Source: Thiomicrorhabdus chilensis DSM 12352 (GTDB lineage: Bacteria; Pseudomonadota; Gammaproteobacteria; Thiomicrospirales; Thiomicrospiraceae). Taken from it: a DNA stretch of 64,000 bases. The position numbers were made by a program, and so were the translations under genes. Shown here piece after piece: positions 35,073 to 43,427 of the stretch (position 1 is its first letter; each line of letters starts with the position of its first letter). The notes under the pieces are model-generated. The model saw only the letters and a list, made by a program, of their open reading frames with translations, did no database searches and had not been told where the DNA came from. The stretch is taken from assembly GCF_000483485.1 (NCBI RefSeq), contig NZ_KI519609.1, positions 355,026-419,025 on the forward strand, in the 5' to 3' direction.

Positions 35073-36443
35073 TCAACGAATAATCTTATAGCAGGGATTA
35101 TACGTGCTTGCGTCGATTTTCATGCGTTTTTGTTCAACGAAGCTCTGCAATAAAGTGTCCATTTCCTGCATGATGTCGGGATCCCCATTAATCTCAAACG
35201 GGCCGTGGAATTCGATTTCGCGAATGCCGTCCGCCTTCACATTGCCGGCGACAATGCCTGAAAAAGCCTTGCGTAGCTGGCTGGCGAGTTCATGAGGCGG
35301 CTGGTTTTTGTGCAGGTTGAGATTCGCCATGTTCTCATGAGAGGGGATAAACGGTTGCTGCTGATCGAGTTCGATGTGCAGGCGCCAGTTGAAATAGTAG
35401 GCGTCGCTGCTCTCTTTACGGTCTTGACGAATTGCTTCCATGGCTTGTTTCATCTCTCTGGCAACCTTGCGGGGTTCGTTGATGATGATATTGAGTCTGT
35501 CCACTGCCGTTTCCCCCAAGGTATTGCGGACAAATCCGGCGATGCTCTCAAAATAGGCTTGGCTGCTGGTCGGCCCACTCAAAACCAGCGGGAAAGGTAT
35601 ATTGGCATTTTTGGGGTGCAAAAGAATGCTCAGCAGATACAGAATCTCTTCCATGGTGCCGGCGCCGCCAGGAAAAACCACAATGCCGTGGCCGATGCGC
35701 ACAAAGGCTTCAAGGCGTTTTTCGATGTCTGGGAAAATGCACAGTTCGTTGACGATTGCATTGGGGGCTTCGGCGGCGATGATGCCGGGTTCGGTGATGC
35801 CGATGTAACGGCCATAAGCGTATCGCTGTTTGCCGTGTCCGAGTACTGCACCTTTCATGGGGCCTTTCATGGCACCCGGTCCGCAGCCGGTGCAAATGTC
35901 CAGGTTGCGCAAGCCCAGTTCATAGCCTTGGTGTTTGGAGTAATCATATTCTTCAACGGAGATGGCGTGGCCGCCCCAGCAAACAATCACATTGGGCAGG
36001 GTATTGGGTTGCAATAATTGGGCGTTGCGGGCGATGTGAAAGATGGCGTTGGTGATTCCGAAACTGTCGTCCAGTTTGAACTGGCCGGACTCCAGGATCT
36101 CGTTGCGGGCGTAAACCAGGTCACGCAAAACGGCATAAAGATGTTCTTTGAGACCGACAATCATCTCGCCGTCCACAAACGCATGTTTGGGTGGGTGATT
36201 GATGACCAATTGAACGCCGCGGCCTTTGACGGTGACTTGGATGTCGAAATCCGGATAGGCTTCCAGCAAGGCCAAGCCGCTGTCTTCGTTTGAACCGGTG
36301 TTCAAGACTGCCAAGGCGCACTGCTTTAGGAGATCGTTGAGGCCGCCGGCACTCATGTCAGACAGTTGTTCGGCTTCCTGGTAGGAGAGTATCTGCAATG
36401 AGCCTTCAGGGCGAATTATCACTTTTTCAATGTTTGGGTTCAT
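35073..36443 (-). CDS. ppnN: Pyrimidine/purine nucleotide 5'-monophosphate nucleosidase PpnN
   Basis: A 456-residue LOG-fold protein (YgdH type) that cleaves nucleoside monophosphates to base and ribose 5-phosphate; in E. coli it is stimulated by (p)ppGpp. The N-terminal domain is followed by the LOG signature PGGAGTMEEILYLLSILLHPKN, with GCGPGAMKGPMKGAVLGHGKQR near the middle. Length and domain order match E. coli PpnN. The DEAD-box gene follows. Confidence 0.9.
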   Translation of the reverse strand: MNPNIEKVIIRPEGSLQILSYQEAEQLSDMSAGGLNDLLKQCALAVLNTGSNEDSGLALLEAYPDFDIQVTVKGRGVQLVINHPPKHAFVDGEMIVGLKEHLYAVLRDLVYARNEILESGQFKLDDSFGITNAIFHIARNAQLLQPNTLPNVIVCWGGHAISVEEYDYSKHQGYELGLRNLDICTGCGPGAMKGPMKGAVLGHGKQRYAYGRYIGITEPGIIAAEAPNAIVNELCIFPDIEKRLEAFVRIGHGIVVFPGGAGTMEEILYLLSILLHPKNANIPFPLVLSGPTSSQAYFESIAGFVRNTLGETAVDRLNIIINEPRKVAREMKQAMEAIRQDRKESSDAYYFNWRLHIELDQQQPFIPSHENMANLNLHKNQPPHELASQLRKAFSGIVAGNVKADGIREIEFHGPFEINGDPDIMQEMDTLLQSFVEQKRMKIDASTYNPCYKIIR

Positions 36444-36486
36444 GGTAGGGTACTCTTAATTTTTAAATTCGGTCTCGAGGACTATT

Positions 36487-37590
36487 ATGCGTTCAAATGC
36501 TCCCTATGAGGAAGGCTTTTTACTCATTTTACTGTTGCTGGCGTTGTTTGGCCTGTTGTGGCTGTTTTCGCCCTTTCTGGAGGCGCTGTTTTTTGCCATG
36601 ATTCTCGCCACCGCCAGTTATGGCTATTATGCCAAATTACTGAGACGCTTCAATGGTTCGCAGACCATGGCGGCTTCGGCCATGAGCCTGTTGGTGTTCG
36701 TCGGGGTGATTGCGCCGGTGACCTATCTGTTGGTCGAGGTCAGTCTGCAGGTCGGGCACCTTTATGGCAGTGCGCAGGCCTGGATTGGTCAGCAGAACGC
36801 GGAAAGTCTGGTCAAACTCAATCAAACTTTTTTGAGTTATCTGCCTTTGAGTGATGAGGCGCAACTGAGTGTCATCGAGCAGTTGCGCAACAATTCTGAA
36901 AAAATCATCGCCTTCGCCCAGAAGGTGACGGTGTTTTTGCTGGAAGGCATTGTCGGCAGCACCTCTTCGTTTGTGACCTTTATCGGTTTGTCGGTGTTTG
37001 CGTTGTTTTTCTTCTATCGCGACGGTCATCTGGTGGCGCACCATTTGAAAATCCTCTCCCCTTTGGAAAACTATTACGACCAGATGGTCATGGATCGTTT
37101 TGCCAGCCTGTCTGCGGTATTGACGCTGTCGGTTTTGGGGATTGCGGTGATGCAGGGGGTATCCTTCGCTTTGGTGGCTTGGCTACTTGGGCTTCCCGGT
37201 TTGTTCATCGGTATGGCCATAGCCGTGGCCTCTTTCATTCCGGTGGTCGGGGCCGCGCTGATCTGGATCCCAATTACCGTGTTTGCGCTGGTAAAAGGCG
37301 ATTATGTGACCGCCGCCGTCATCGCCTTTTGGGGGGTGGTAATCACCGGGTTTGTGATCGACAACATTATGCGCCCCATTTTAATCAACCGTATTACACG
37401 CTCTTTGGGGCAGGCCGGAGAAGGTTTGGCGGTGGCCAATCATACTCTGTTGACCGTGCTTTCGACCTTTGCCGGGCTGATTCATTTTGGTGTGATTGGG
37501 CTGTTTTTCGGTCCGGTGATCGCGGCCATGGCGATCACCATCTTTGATGTTTATGAGCATAAAAATTCTAATTTGCTTGATAGAACTTAG
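36487..37590 (+). CDS. AI-2E/PerM family membrane transporter
   Basis: A 367-residue protein with about eight membrane helices and the family's C-terminal signature, FIPVVGAALIWIPITVFAL, followed by a long helix with GVVITGFVIDNIMRPILI. PerM-like proteins are loosely linked to export or Na+/H+ antiport; the AI-2 name is historical. It faces ppnN divergently, 43 bases apart. Confidence 0.85.
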   Translation: MRSNAPYEEGFLLILLLLALFGLLWLFSPFLEALFFAMILATASYGYYAKLLRRFNGSQTMAASAMSLLVFVGVIAPVTYLLVEVSLQVGHLYGSAQAWIGQQNAESLVKLNQTFLSYLPLSDEAQLSVIEQLRNNSEKIIAFAQKVTVFLLEGIVGSTSSFVTFIGLSVFALFFFYRDGHLVAHHLKILSPLENYYDQMVMDRFASLSAVLTLSVLGIAVMQGVSFALVAWLLGLPGLFIGMAIAVASFIPVVGAALIWIPITVFALVKGDYVTAAVIAFWGVVITGFVIDNIMRPILINRITRSLGQAGEGLAVANHTLLTVLSTFAGLIHFGVIGLFFGPVIAAMAITIFDVYEHKNSNLLDRT

Positions 37591-37653
37591 TGATAATTAC
37601 GCATAGATTTTAATGTTAAGATGCTTGTGAATGTTGAATCAAGGGAGATCTAC

Positions 37654-38745
37654 ATGAATAAGCGAATCTTAATGTTGGCGATGTCATCGGCTGTTTTAAG
37701 CAGTTCCGTTTTTGCCGCCACAAATGAAGACCCTTATGTGGCCGGATTTGAGCAATACGCCAAGGAGATCGGTTCACACAGCGTGATGCTGGAAGAGGCC
37801 GTAGAAAGTTATGCCAAGGATGTGGCCAAAACCGAGAAAAGTGTGGGTTACATTGGTAAGCAACTGCCCATACCGCAAGCCCAGAAAGTCACCGATGGGG
37901 TCTATACCGTGGTCGGCAGTATGATCTGGCATAACCCTTCCAACTACGGACTCAACAATAACCTCTCGTTTATCATTTTTGAAGATGGGGTGTTTGTGTT
38001 CAATGCCGGCGCCAATCCGGCTCTGGCATATACCCTGCATCAACAGATCAAGAAAATCACCCATAAACCGGTTAAGTGGGTTGCGGTGGAAAATAACCAG
38101 GGGCATGCCTATCTGGGCGCAAGCTACTGGGTGGATGTGGGGGTCAGAAACCTCTATTCCAGCAGCATGGCCAATCAGCAGTTTGACGAGGCTTTTCCTT
38201 ACATCAAAGAGGAGTGGTCCGTGCGGGTTGGAAGAGACATTACCGCTTCGGCTCGTAATGTTGCCGACAAGTTCACTACCTTTGACGGCGAGTTAGAAAT
38301 TGACGTCGGCGGCGGTGAGACGGTGTTGCTCAAAGATTTCGGGCCGGGGCACACTCCCGCTTCAACCAGTGTTTATGTTCCGTCACGCAACGTCATTCTG
38401 ACCGGTGATTTGGGCTTTAACGAGCGCATGCCGGTGTTCTTCAAATACACCGATTCCTTTGCTTGGGAAGGGTCCTACAAAAACATGCTCAGTCAAATTC
38501 CGGAAGACACTATTGTGATTCCGGGACACGGTACACCAACCGATATGGCCACCGCTAAACGTCAGATGTACGATTATCTGGTGTACATGCATCAAGAGGT
38601 TCAAAAGGTGGTGGATGCCGGAGGAAACCAGGAAGATGCCGAGCAGGTTGACCAGTCGATGTACAAGGATCGTCCGGTGTTCGATCAGGCGGCTAAAAAT
38701 AACGCGCGTCATATCTATCAAGAAATCACCGGTGGCGACTTCTAA
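37654..38745 (+). CDS. Secreted metallo-beta-lactamase-fold protein, degenerate metal site
   Basis: A 363-residue protein with a signal peptide (MNKRILMLAMSSAVLSSSVFA) after AAGGGAGATCTAC. The MBL fold is clear: KVTDGVYTVVGS, LNNNLSFIIFEDGVFVFNAGAN, FGPGHTPASTSV, ILTGDLGFNERM and VIPGHGTP. The canonical HxHxDH is replaced by NNQGHAYLG, so only some metal ligands remain. It resembles SoxH / quinoprotein-relay hydrolase-like proteins of sulfur and methylotrophic bacteria. A second member lies in the arsenic operon at 43.4 kb. Function unknown. Confidence 0.8.
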   Translation: MNKRILMLAMSSAVLSSSVFAATNEDPYVAGFEQYAKEIGSHSVMLEEAVESYAKDVAKTEKSVGYIGKQLPIPQAQKVTDGVYTVVGSMIWHNPSNYGLNNNLSFIIFEDGVFVFNAGANPALAYTLHQQIKKITHKPVKWVAVENNQGHAYLGASYWVDVGVRNLYSSSMANQQFDEAFPYIKEEWSVRVGRDITASARNVADKFTTFDGELEIDVGGGETVLLKDFGPGHTPASTSVYVPSRNVILTGDLGFNERMPVFFKYTDSFAWEGSYKNMLSQIPEDTIVIPGHGTPTDMATAKRQMYDYLVYMHQEVQKVVDAGGNQEDAEQVDQSMYKDRPVFDQAAKNNARHIYQEITGGDF

Positions 38746-38762
38746 TTTTTGGTGAATTTTGC

Positions 38763-38836
38763 ACATTTCTTTGTTGGAGTCGGACTCATTGAGTGTTACT
38801 CAACGTCGTCCGTCTCCGCCGCGAACTGCACTAAAA
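38763..38836. repeat. 74-bp direct repeat, copy 1
   Basis: The unit starts ACATTTCTTTGTTGG and ends near CGCGAACTGCACTAAAA. It differs from copy 2 at roughly ten positions. Inside it an imperfect inverted repeat of about 40 bases (GGAGTCGGACTCATTGAG with its near-complement ending GTCCGTCTCC) could fold as a hairpin. Confidence 0.75.
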
Positions 38837-38927
38837 TTCCCTCAAAAATTCAATCGCTTCAGTGAGAAAGCTTCGCAACCATTTGCCTAGAAATCTCTCA
38901 AAATACTTTTCCAAATTTTGTAGTCAA

Positions 38928-39001
38928 ACATTTCTTTGTTGGACTCGGACTCATTGAGTGTGATTCAATGTCGTCCACCTCCGCCGCGAACTTCACTCAA
39001 A
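38928..39001. repeat. 74-bp direct repeat, copy 2
   Basis: The second copy starts 165 bases after the first, with the same internal inverted symmetry. The 389-base gap 38746-39134 holds only these two copies, the spacer between them and the terminator at 39069-39108; no coding sequence was seen. Confidence 0.75.
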
Positions 39002-39068
39002 CCAGTACCAAATTAACATGTTTGTCGGATAGACAGTACGATTTAATGTGTTTCCGATCAGGCAATAA

Positions 39069-39108
39069 AAAAAGCCGAAATGGACAGGCCTGTCCATTTC
39101 GGCTTTTT
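39069..39108. terminator. 40-bp perfect palindrome centred on CAGGCCTG, bidirectional terminator
   Basis: Every base from 39069 to 39108 pairs with its mirror partner: AAAAAGCCGAAATGGACAGG and its exact complement. The CAGGCCTG core is at the centre. It lies between the convergent MBL and folE2 genes, with A and T tracts at the ends, as expected for a two-way terminator. Confidence 0.85.
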
Positions 39109-39134
39109 AGTTTACGGCAACCAACAGGATTGGC

Positions 39135-40094
39135 TTACTTCATCGGGTCCATCAGGTTTGGATCGTCGATGTAACCATTGTCGATACCTTTGGTGACAAT
39201 CGCCACGGCGTCATGCGGATGCAGACTTTCCAGGTGGTTGACGCGTACCCAGTAGTCGAGGTAACCGCACTGGTCTAGTTTGTTTTGCAAACGTCGACCG
39301 GCGTCTTCGCAGAACATCAGATTGGAGGCGTTCAATCGTGCGAATTCCTGTTCGTCTTCGCGTTTTACCGCAGCCTGAACCGGCGTTTGCACAGCGTCTT
39401 CAATCTGATTGATCAAACCGGAGATGTCCAACTGCTCGCTTTCCGGAACCTTGACCTTGACCTGGGCGTAAGAACGCTGGCTGTGCGGGGTGGCGTTGAT
39501 GCCCTCCGGGGTTCCGAGCCAGTCAAGCACGGTTTGATAATCAAGCGATTGTCCCGCAAACTGGGCTTCAAAGGCTTCTTGAATCAGTTGGCGGGACAGG
39601 GCTGCGGAACAGGGGCAGGTCGAAGAGTAAGGGATCTCTATCGACAGTTCACATTCAAACTCACCATTGCGCAGTTCGCCGCGCAAGGTGGTCGGGTAGT
39701 GTTTCCAGCCGCTGTTGTCGCTTTTCAGTGAGTTGCGGCGTTCGTAGTAGTCGAACTTGAATTCTACAAAAGCATGCGTACTCAGCGTTTGGTGGGAATC
39801 AATGAATGCGTCCAAAATGGCTTTGACGGCTTTTGGCGTCAAGGCTTTTTGGGTGGCCATCTGGTCAAGCAGCAAATACAAACGCGACATATGAATGCCT
39901 TTGCTTTGCGGGTCAATCAGGTTCACGTAGGCTTGCGCCTGAGAAGACAGGCGTACATCAATCGCGGCCGAACCGTCCGATTGGGCTTGTTTCACTAAAA
40001 TAGGGAGTTCGATTCCACTCATTCCAACCCAGTTCAGTTTACCTGTCGGGCCAAAATGTGGTTGGCATGCGATATCGGGCATGTGCTTGGTCAT
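39135..40094 (-). CDS. folE2: GTP cyclohydrolase FolE2 (type IB)
   Basis: FolE2 makes 7,8-dihydroneopterin triphosphate for folate without strict zinc dependence. The 319-residue protein (ATG at 40094 after AAGGAAATTGC; the frame itself opens at 40247) has the Cys-containing SIEIPYSSTCPCSAALSRQLI motif, SHQTLSTHAFVEF and ARLNASNLMFCEDAGRR. It lies 122 bases after a COG0523 GTPase gene on the same strand. In many proteobacteria these two are induced together when zinc is scarce. Confidence 0.93.
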   Translation of the reverse strand: MTKHMPDIACQPHFGPTGKLNWVGMSGIELPILVKQAQSDGSAAIDVRLSSQAQAYVNLIDPQSKGIHMSRLYLLLDQMATQKALTPKAVKAILDAFIDSHQTLSTHAFVEFKFDYYERRNSLKSDNSGWKHYPTTLRGELRNGEFECELSIEIPYSSTCPCSAALSRQLIQEAFEAQFAGQSLDYQTVLDWLGTPEGINATPHSQRSYAQVKVKVPESEQLDISGLINQIEDAVQTPVQAAVKREDEQEFARLNASNLMFCEDAGRRLQNKLDQCGYLDYWVRVNHLESLHPHDAVAIVTKGIDNGYIDDPNLMDPMK

Positions 40095-40216
40095 GCAATT
40101 TCCTTCGACTTTAAGAGAGCTTTTTAAAGAGGGCTCTGAATGGCAGGGAGGTAAATCCTTGTCATTAATGAAAATAAGACGCAATTCTAGCAAATTTTTG
40201 TTATGCACATAAATTT

Positions 40217-41299
40217 TTAATGACGTTTTTTTGACGAATGTATGCAACTAAGTAGTTGAATTTCAATGTCCTTGGCTGTGGTTGGGTTTTTGTGCGGGCC
40301 CGATTTTAGCGGCAAATGACCGGTTTTGAAAATCAGTTCCAGGCGAGAATCTTGACGCCAGGCGATGTCTTCAAACTGTAATCCTTCCCCCGACCCGTTT
40401 ATAAGTTGCCACTCTTTACCGGTTTTGAGCAACCCTTTGGCGCGACTTAAAAGCGGATTAAGCTGTTCAAAAAAGGCCTTGAGTTGCACTCGGTTAAACT
40501 GGGTGTCGGCGCTGAATATCCAGCCTAAGGCTTGAATTTGTCCGTTCTCCGGGTCTTTTGAAAGTTGGCAGACCTGTACCCCCGGCAGAGTCGAGTGATG
40601 CATTTCGGTTTGGTAAGTGGTTGGGCTCAGGTGGCTATACGCAGTATGCAACAATACAAAGTCAGCCGGGCGGTGTGGCTGTTTCAACTTGGCCAGTTCA
40701 ATGCGACCGAACTCCGTGCGGATGACTTCGGTTTTTGGCGGATAGAGCCCGTCCACTAAAGTGTGGGCGCTGTCCTCTTGTTGGGCGCTGCTCAAGTCGA
40801 TTTTATTGAGTAGAACAATGTCCGCCAAGGTCACCAGATCGCGCATCACGGTGGATTTGCGCCAGCGTTCCTTTGTCAGTTGTTGAGGGGTGATCACGCA
40901 GATGATCGCCTGCAAGTCTAAAGGACGTTGGAGGGGGGCGTGTTTTAGCGTGTCGATGATTTTGGCGGGGTGTCCGAGTCCGGTCGGCTCAATCCACAAG
41001 CGATCCAGATCATTTTCAAGTAACTGCTGCAAGGCTTGCGTGAGTCCGAACTGGGCGGTGCAGCACACACAGCCCCCGGAGACTTCCAGAATGTGAACGG
41101 AGGCTTTTTGGTCTTGTGACTGGGTTTCGGCTTCGGCTTTGAGTGTGGCGGCATCAATGTCGATGTCACCGAATTCGTTGATTAAGATGCCCCAGCGTTC
41201 ACTGACGGGTTTCTGTTGTAACAGCTGTTTGAGCGTGGTGGTTTTGCCGCTTCCTAAAAGGCCGCTTATCAGGTGGACGGGAAGGGCACGAGCAGTCAC
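40217..41299 (-). CDS. COG0523/CobW-family metallochaperone GTPase
   Basis: A 360-residue GTPase with Walker A GLLGSGKTTTLK, the metal-binding GGCVCC motif near residue 75, LWIEPTGLGHP, LLNKIDL (NKxD) and a C-terminal CobW-like domain. The GCxCC motif marks the COG0523 family of metal-insertion proteins. Next to folE2 a zinc role (ZigA/YeiR-like) is likelier than cobalamin; no cobalamin genes are present. It starts 17 bases after the mqo stop. Confidence 0.88.
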   Translation of the reverse strand: MTARALPVHLISGLLGSGKTTTLKQLLQQKPVSERWGILINEFGDIDIDAATLKAEAETQSQDQKASVHILEVSGGCVCCTAQFGLTQALQQLLENDLDRLWIEPTGLGHPAKIIDTLKHAPLQRPLDLQAIICVITPQQLTKERWRKSTVMRDLVTLADIVLLNKIDLSSAQQEDSAHTLVDGLYPPKTEVIRTEFGRIELAKLKQPHRPADFVLLHTAYSHLSPTTYQTEMHHSTLPGVQVCQLSKDPENGQIQALGWIFSADTQFNRVQLKAFFEQLNPLLSRAKGLLKTGKEWQLINGSGEGLQFEDIAWRQDSRLELIFKTGHLPLKSGPHKNPTTAKDIEIQLLSCIHSSKKRH

Positions 41300-41316
41300 G
41301 GTAAGAGGCTCTGGGC

Positions 41317-42669
41317 TTATTTGAAAAACAACAGGTCGTCGCCTTCCAGTAGCTCTTCCACCAGCGTCTCTTTATCCAGATTCACCCCGAGACGTTCGGC
41401 AATGATCTGTGCGTCGCGATAGGCGTTGCCCAGGCAGGTGGTGGCGCCCGGCGACGGCGTCATGTTGAAAATCAGGTTCTCTTTTTCCGGCACAATGCTG
41501 GCTTCACCCAGTTTCAATTTCATCTCGGTCTTGTCGATGACTTGAGGGCGCAAGCCGCCGATGCCGGCCGCGTATTCCAAATCCTCGGGTTTAATGTCCG
41601 GCAGGATTTTCTGGGCGTCTTTGGCAAACAGGCGTTGACGTACCCACGGGATTTCAAACGCGAAATTGCGGAAAATGTAGTTGCGGATGGTGCTGTCTTT
41701 CATCAAATCCCAAAAGACTTTGAGCACTTTGAAATCGAGTTTCAAACTTTTCCAGAAATCCCAGTAGGTGCCGCCTGTATAGCGTTCCAGTTTGGGCAGA
41801 ACCAGGGCGGTCGGCCCCAATCGGGTTTTGTCGAGCTCCACCAAATCCGGATCGCCGTGCAAAGCGGCAAACGGCAGTTTGTCGTTTTGCATGGTGTAGA
41901 CCTTGCCGTTGAGCATTTTTGGCACGTAATAGAAGCTGCCGGCCATCGGCAAAATCGACATGTCCAGACCGTGTCCTAGCTGGTTGGCCAGCAATAAGCT
42001 GTGCGCGCCGGCGGACACCACCACAAATTGCGCCATAAAGGTGCCTTGTGGGGTGGTGAGTTCGTAATGGTCATCAAAGCGGGCGATTTTTTCGACTTGC
42101 GCTCCCAAGGAGACGTTGATCTCTTTGCCGTATTTACGAGCGCTGTTGATGAACGACTTGGATAGGTTGCCATAGTTGACGGCGGAATATTCATCGGTAC
42201 AGCCCGAAGCGAGGATTTTTTCCGGACGCGGCTGTCCATCTTTAAAGGCAACTTTGGGTTCGACTTCGGCGATGCGCTCGGCGTCCCAGAGTTCCATATA
42301 AGGGAAGGCTTCGGCAAAGGTGTGATGGCGTTCTTCCAAGCGGGCGCATTCGTCTTCGCCCACGGCCAGAATCATCTTGGGGAACTTGAACAGGAAATCG
42401 TTCTTTTCAACCTGGTTGGCGTAATGCACCAGCATATTGGCCTGGCGTTTGACGATAACCGCTTTTTCAAGCGTATAGTTGGTTTCGATATCACCGCAGT
42501 GCAGGGTTTGGCTGTTGCTGCGGGCATTGGAGTTTAAGGGTGCCAGTGAGCCATATTTTTCAAGCACGGCGATGGATTTGACATCGCTGTATTTAGATAA
42601 AATATAAGTCAGGGCACTGCCGGAAATTCCGCCACCGACGATGACAACATCAAAGACTCTGTTTTTCAT
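41317..42669 (-). CDS. mqo: Malate:quinone oxidoreductase-like FAD enzyme
   Basis: A 450-residue flavoprotein with a Rossmann FAD motif VVIVGGGISGSALTYILSKY, NSNARSNSQTLHCGDIETNYTLEKA, VVVSAGAHSLLLANQLG and a C-terminal MTPSPGATTCLGNAYRDAQII. These match membrane-associated malate:quinone oxidoreductases, which pass electrons from malate to quinone. Thiomicrospira-type autotrophs commonly use Mqo in place of malate dehydrogenase. The COG0523 gene follows closely. Confidence 0.85.
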   Translation of the reverse strand: MKNRVFDVVIVGGGISGSALTYILSKYSDVKSIAVLEKYGSLAPLNSNARSNSQTLHCGDIETNYTLEKAVIVKRQANMLVHYANQVEKNDFLFKFPKMILAVGEDECARLEERHHTFAEAFPYMELWDAERIAEVEPKVAFKDGQPRPEKILASGCTDEYSAVNYGNLSKSFINSARKYGKEINVSLGAQVEKIARFDDHYELTTPQGTFMAQFVVVSAGAHSLLLANQLGHGLDMSILPMAGSFYYVPKMLNGKVYTMQNDKLPFAALHGDPDLVELDKTRLGPTALVLPKLERYTGGTYWDFWKSLKLDFKVLKVFWDLMKDSTIRNYIFRNFAFEIPWVRQRLFAKDAQKILPDIKPEDLEYAAGIGGLRPQVIDKTEMKLKLGEASIVPEKENLIFNMTPSPGATTCLGNAYRDAQIIAERLGVNLDKETLVEELLEGDDLLFFK

Positions 42670-42703
42670 TTACCAAACTCTGCTTTAGGCTTTTAAATAT
42701 AAA

Positions 42704-42730
42704 GAGAGCTTTGACTCGTGCAAAGCTCTC
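42704..42730. repeat. Short hairpin related to the 28.0-kb palindromic element
   Basis: GAGAGCTTTG, ACTCGTG, CAAAGCTCTC. The last 16 bases are identical to the right end of the element at 28003-28172, and the first ten to its left end. It looks like a copy that lost its interior. It lies upstream of mqo. Confidence 0.65.
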
Positions 42731-42864
42731 ATAAGGAGCCCATTATATAAAATAATTTTCCCGCATATCGATTTAACTCCGCCCAAGTTTATGGTTTTAT
42801 GGCATTCATGCTGTGCATTTTAAGCAGAATTCACACTGTTGCCGAACCGGGATACGTCAAAGTG

Positions 42865-42883
42865 AGCAGGCCTGTTCATTTTG
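42865..42883. repeat. Intergenic CAGGCCTG element with T-tail
   Basis: The core lies at 42867-42874, preceded by TGAG and followed by TTCATTTTGTTG. TGAGCAGGCCTGTTCA is a 16-base near-palindrome. It lies just past the arsR stop. Confidence 0.6.
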
Positions 42884-42897
42884 TTGAAGCTTTGAAA

Positions 42898-43248
42898 TTA
42901 AGAGAGTGCGCACTTTCTAGGGGCCTTTTCATGTTCGATTAAGCGGTTTTGGTCTTGCTGAATTTCGGCAAAATCCTGCATGGTCGATTCAATAAACTCG
43001 CGGTTGACCGGGTCAAGTGTGGCTTGGTTGAGCGCGTAGTGCATCCAGGTGCCTTCCCGCCAGGCTTGTACCATGCCGGCATTTTTCAGGTAAGACAGAT
43101 GACGCGAGACGGTGCTTTGGTTGAGTTGCAGAATCTCAACCAAGTCGCAAACACATAGGGAATCACGCTGCATCAGCAGGTGGATGATGCGAAGCCTGAT
43201 GGGTTCGGACAAGGATTTGTAAATCTGAGTTAGGGTGTCAAGGGTCAT
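42898..43248 (-). CDS. arsR: ArsR/SmtB-family repressor
   Basis: A winged-helix repressor of 116 residues from the ATG at 43248 (MTLDTLTQIYKSLSEPIRLRIIHLLM). The inducer site CVCDLVEIL carries the Cys pair of arsenite-sensing ArsR, and NQSTVSRHLSYLKNAGMVQ is the recognition helix. The frame extends upstream to 43314, but that N-terminus is not typical. Another Cys (KCALS) lies at the end. It is divergent from the arsenic operon and almost certainly represses it through the operator at 43363-43384. Confidence 0.88.
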   Translation of the reverse strand: MTLDTLTQIYKSLSEPIRLRIIHLLMQRDSLCVCDLVEILQLNQSTVSRHLSYLKNAGMVQAWREGTWMHYALNQATLDPVNREFIESTMQDFAEIQQDQNRLIEHEKAPRKCALS

Positions 43249-43362
43249 GGAATTGTCTGTTAAGCCTTTTTTAACAAAATCGGAGCAGTCTTTTATTCTG
43301 AACGATTTTTTCATAATTTTCTAATGTATGGCTTGTAATTTACGATAAAAACAGGAAAAATG

Positions 43363-43384
43363 TATATCCGTATAAGCGAATATA
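43363..43384. promoter_or_regulatory. Predicted ArsR operator
   Basis: TATATCCG - TATAAG - CGAATATA is an inverted repeat with one mismatch, of the size and AT-rich type bound by ArsR/SmtB dimers. It lies in the divergent gap, 44 bases before the MBL start codon. Confidence 0.65.
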
Positions 43385-43427
43385 AACAATTAAACCGATG
43401 TTGCAAACAGTTGCAAAAGGAGTGGGA

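Noticed and set aside
35292-36017. 241-codon plus-strand frame opposite ppnN
   Set aside because: It is the antisense of ppnN and has no known domain.
37654-38745. Active metallo-beta-lactamase or SoxH by name
   Set aside because: The first metal motif is broken and no sox genes flank it, so a specific name is not justified.
38763-39001. Possible CRISPR array
   Set aside because: Only two copies, each 74 bases and differing from one another, with a 91-base spacer and no cas genes. This is not CRISPR-like.
40095-40216. Zur box in front of folE2
   Set aside because: AT-rich pieces such as GTTATGCACATAA were considered but do not fit the known Zur consensus well enough.
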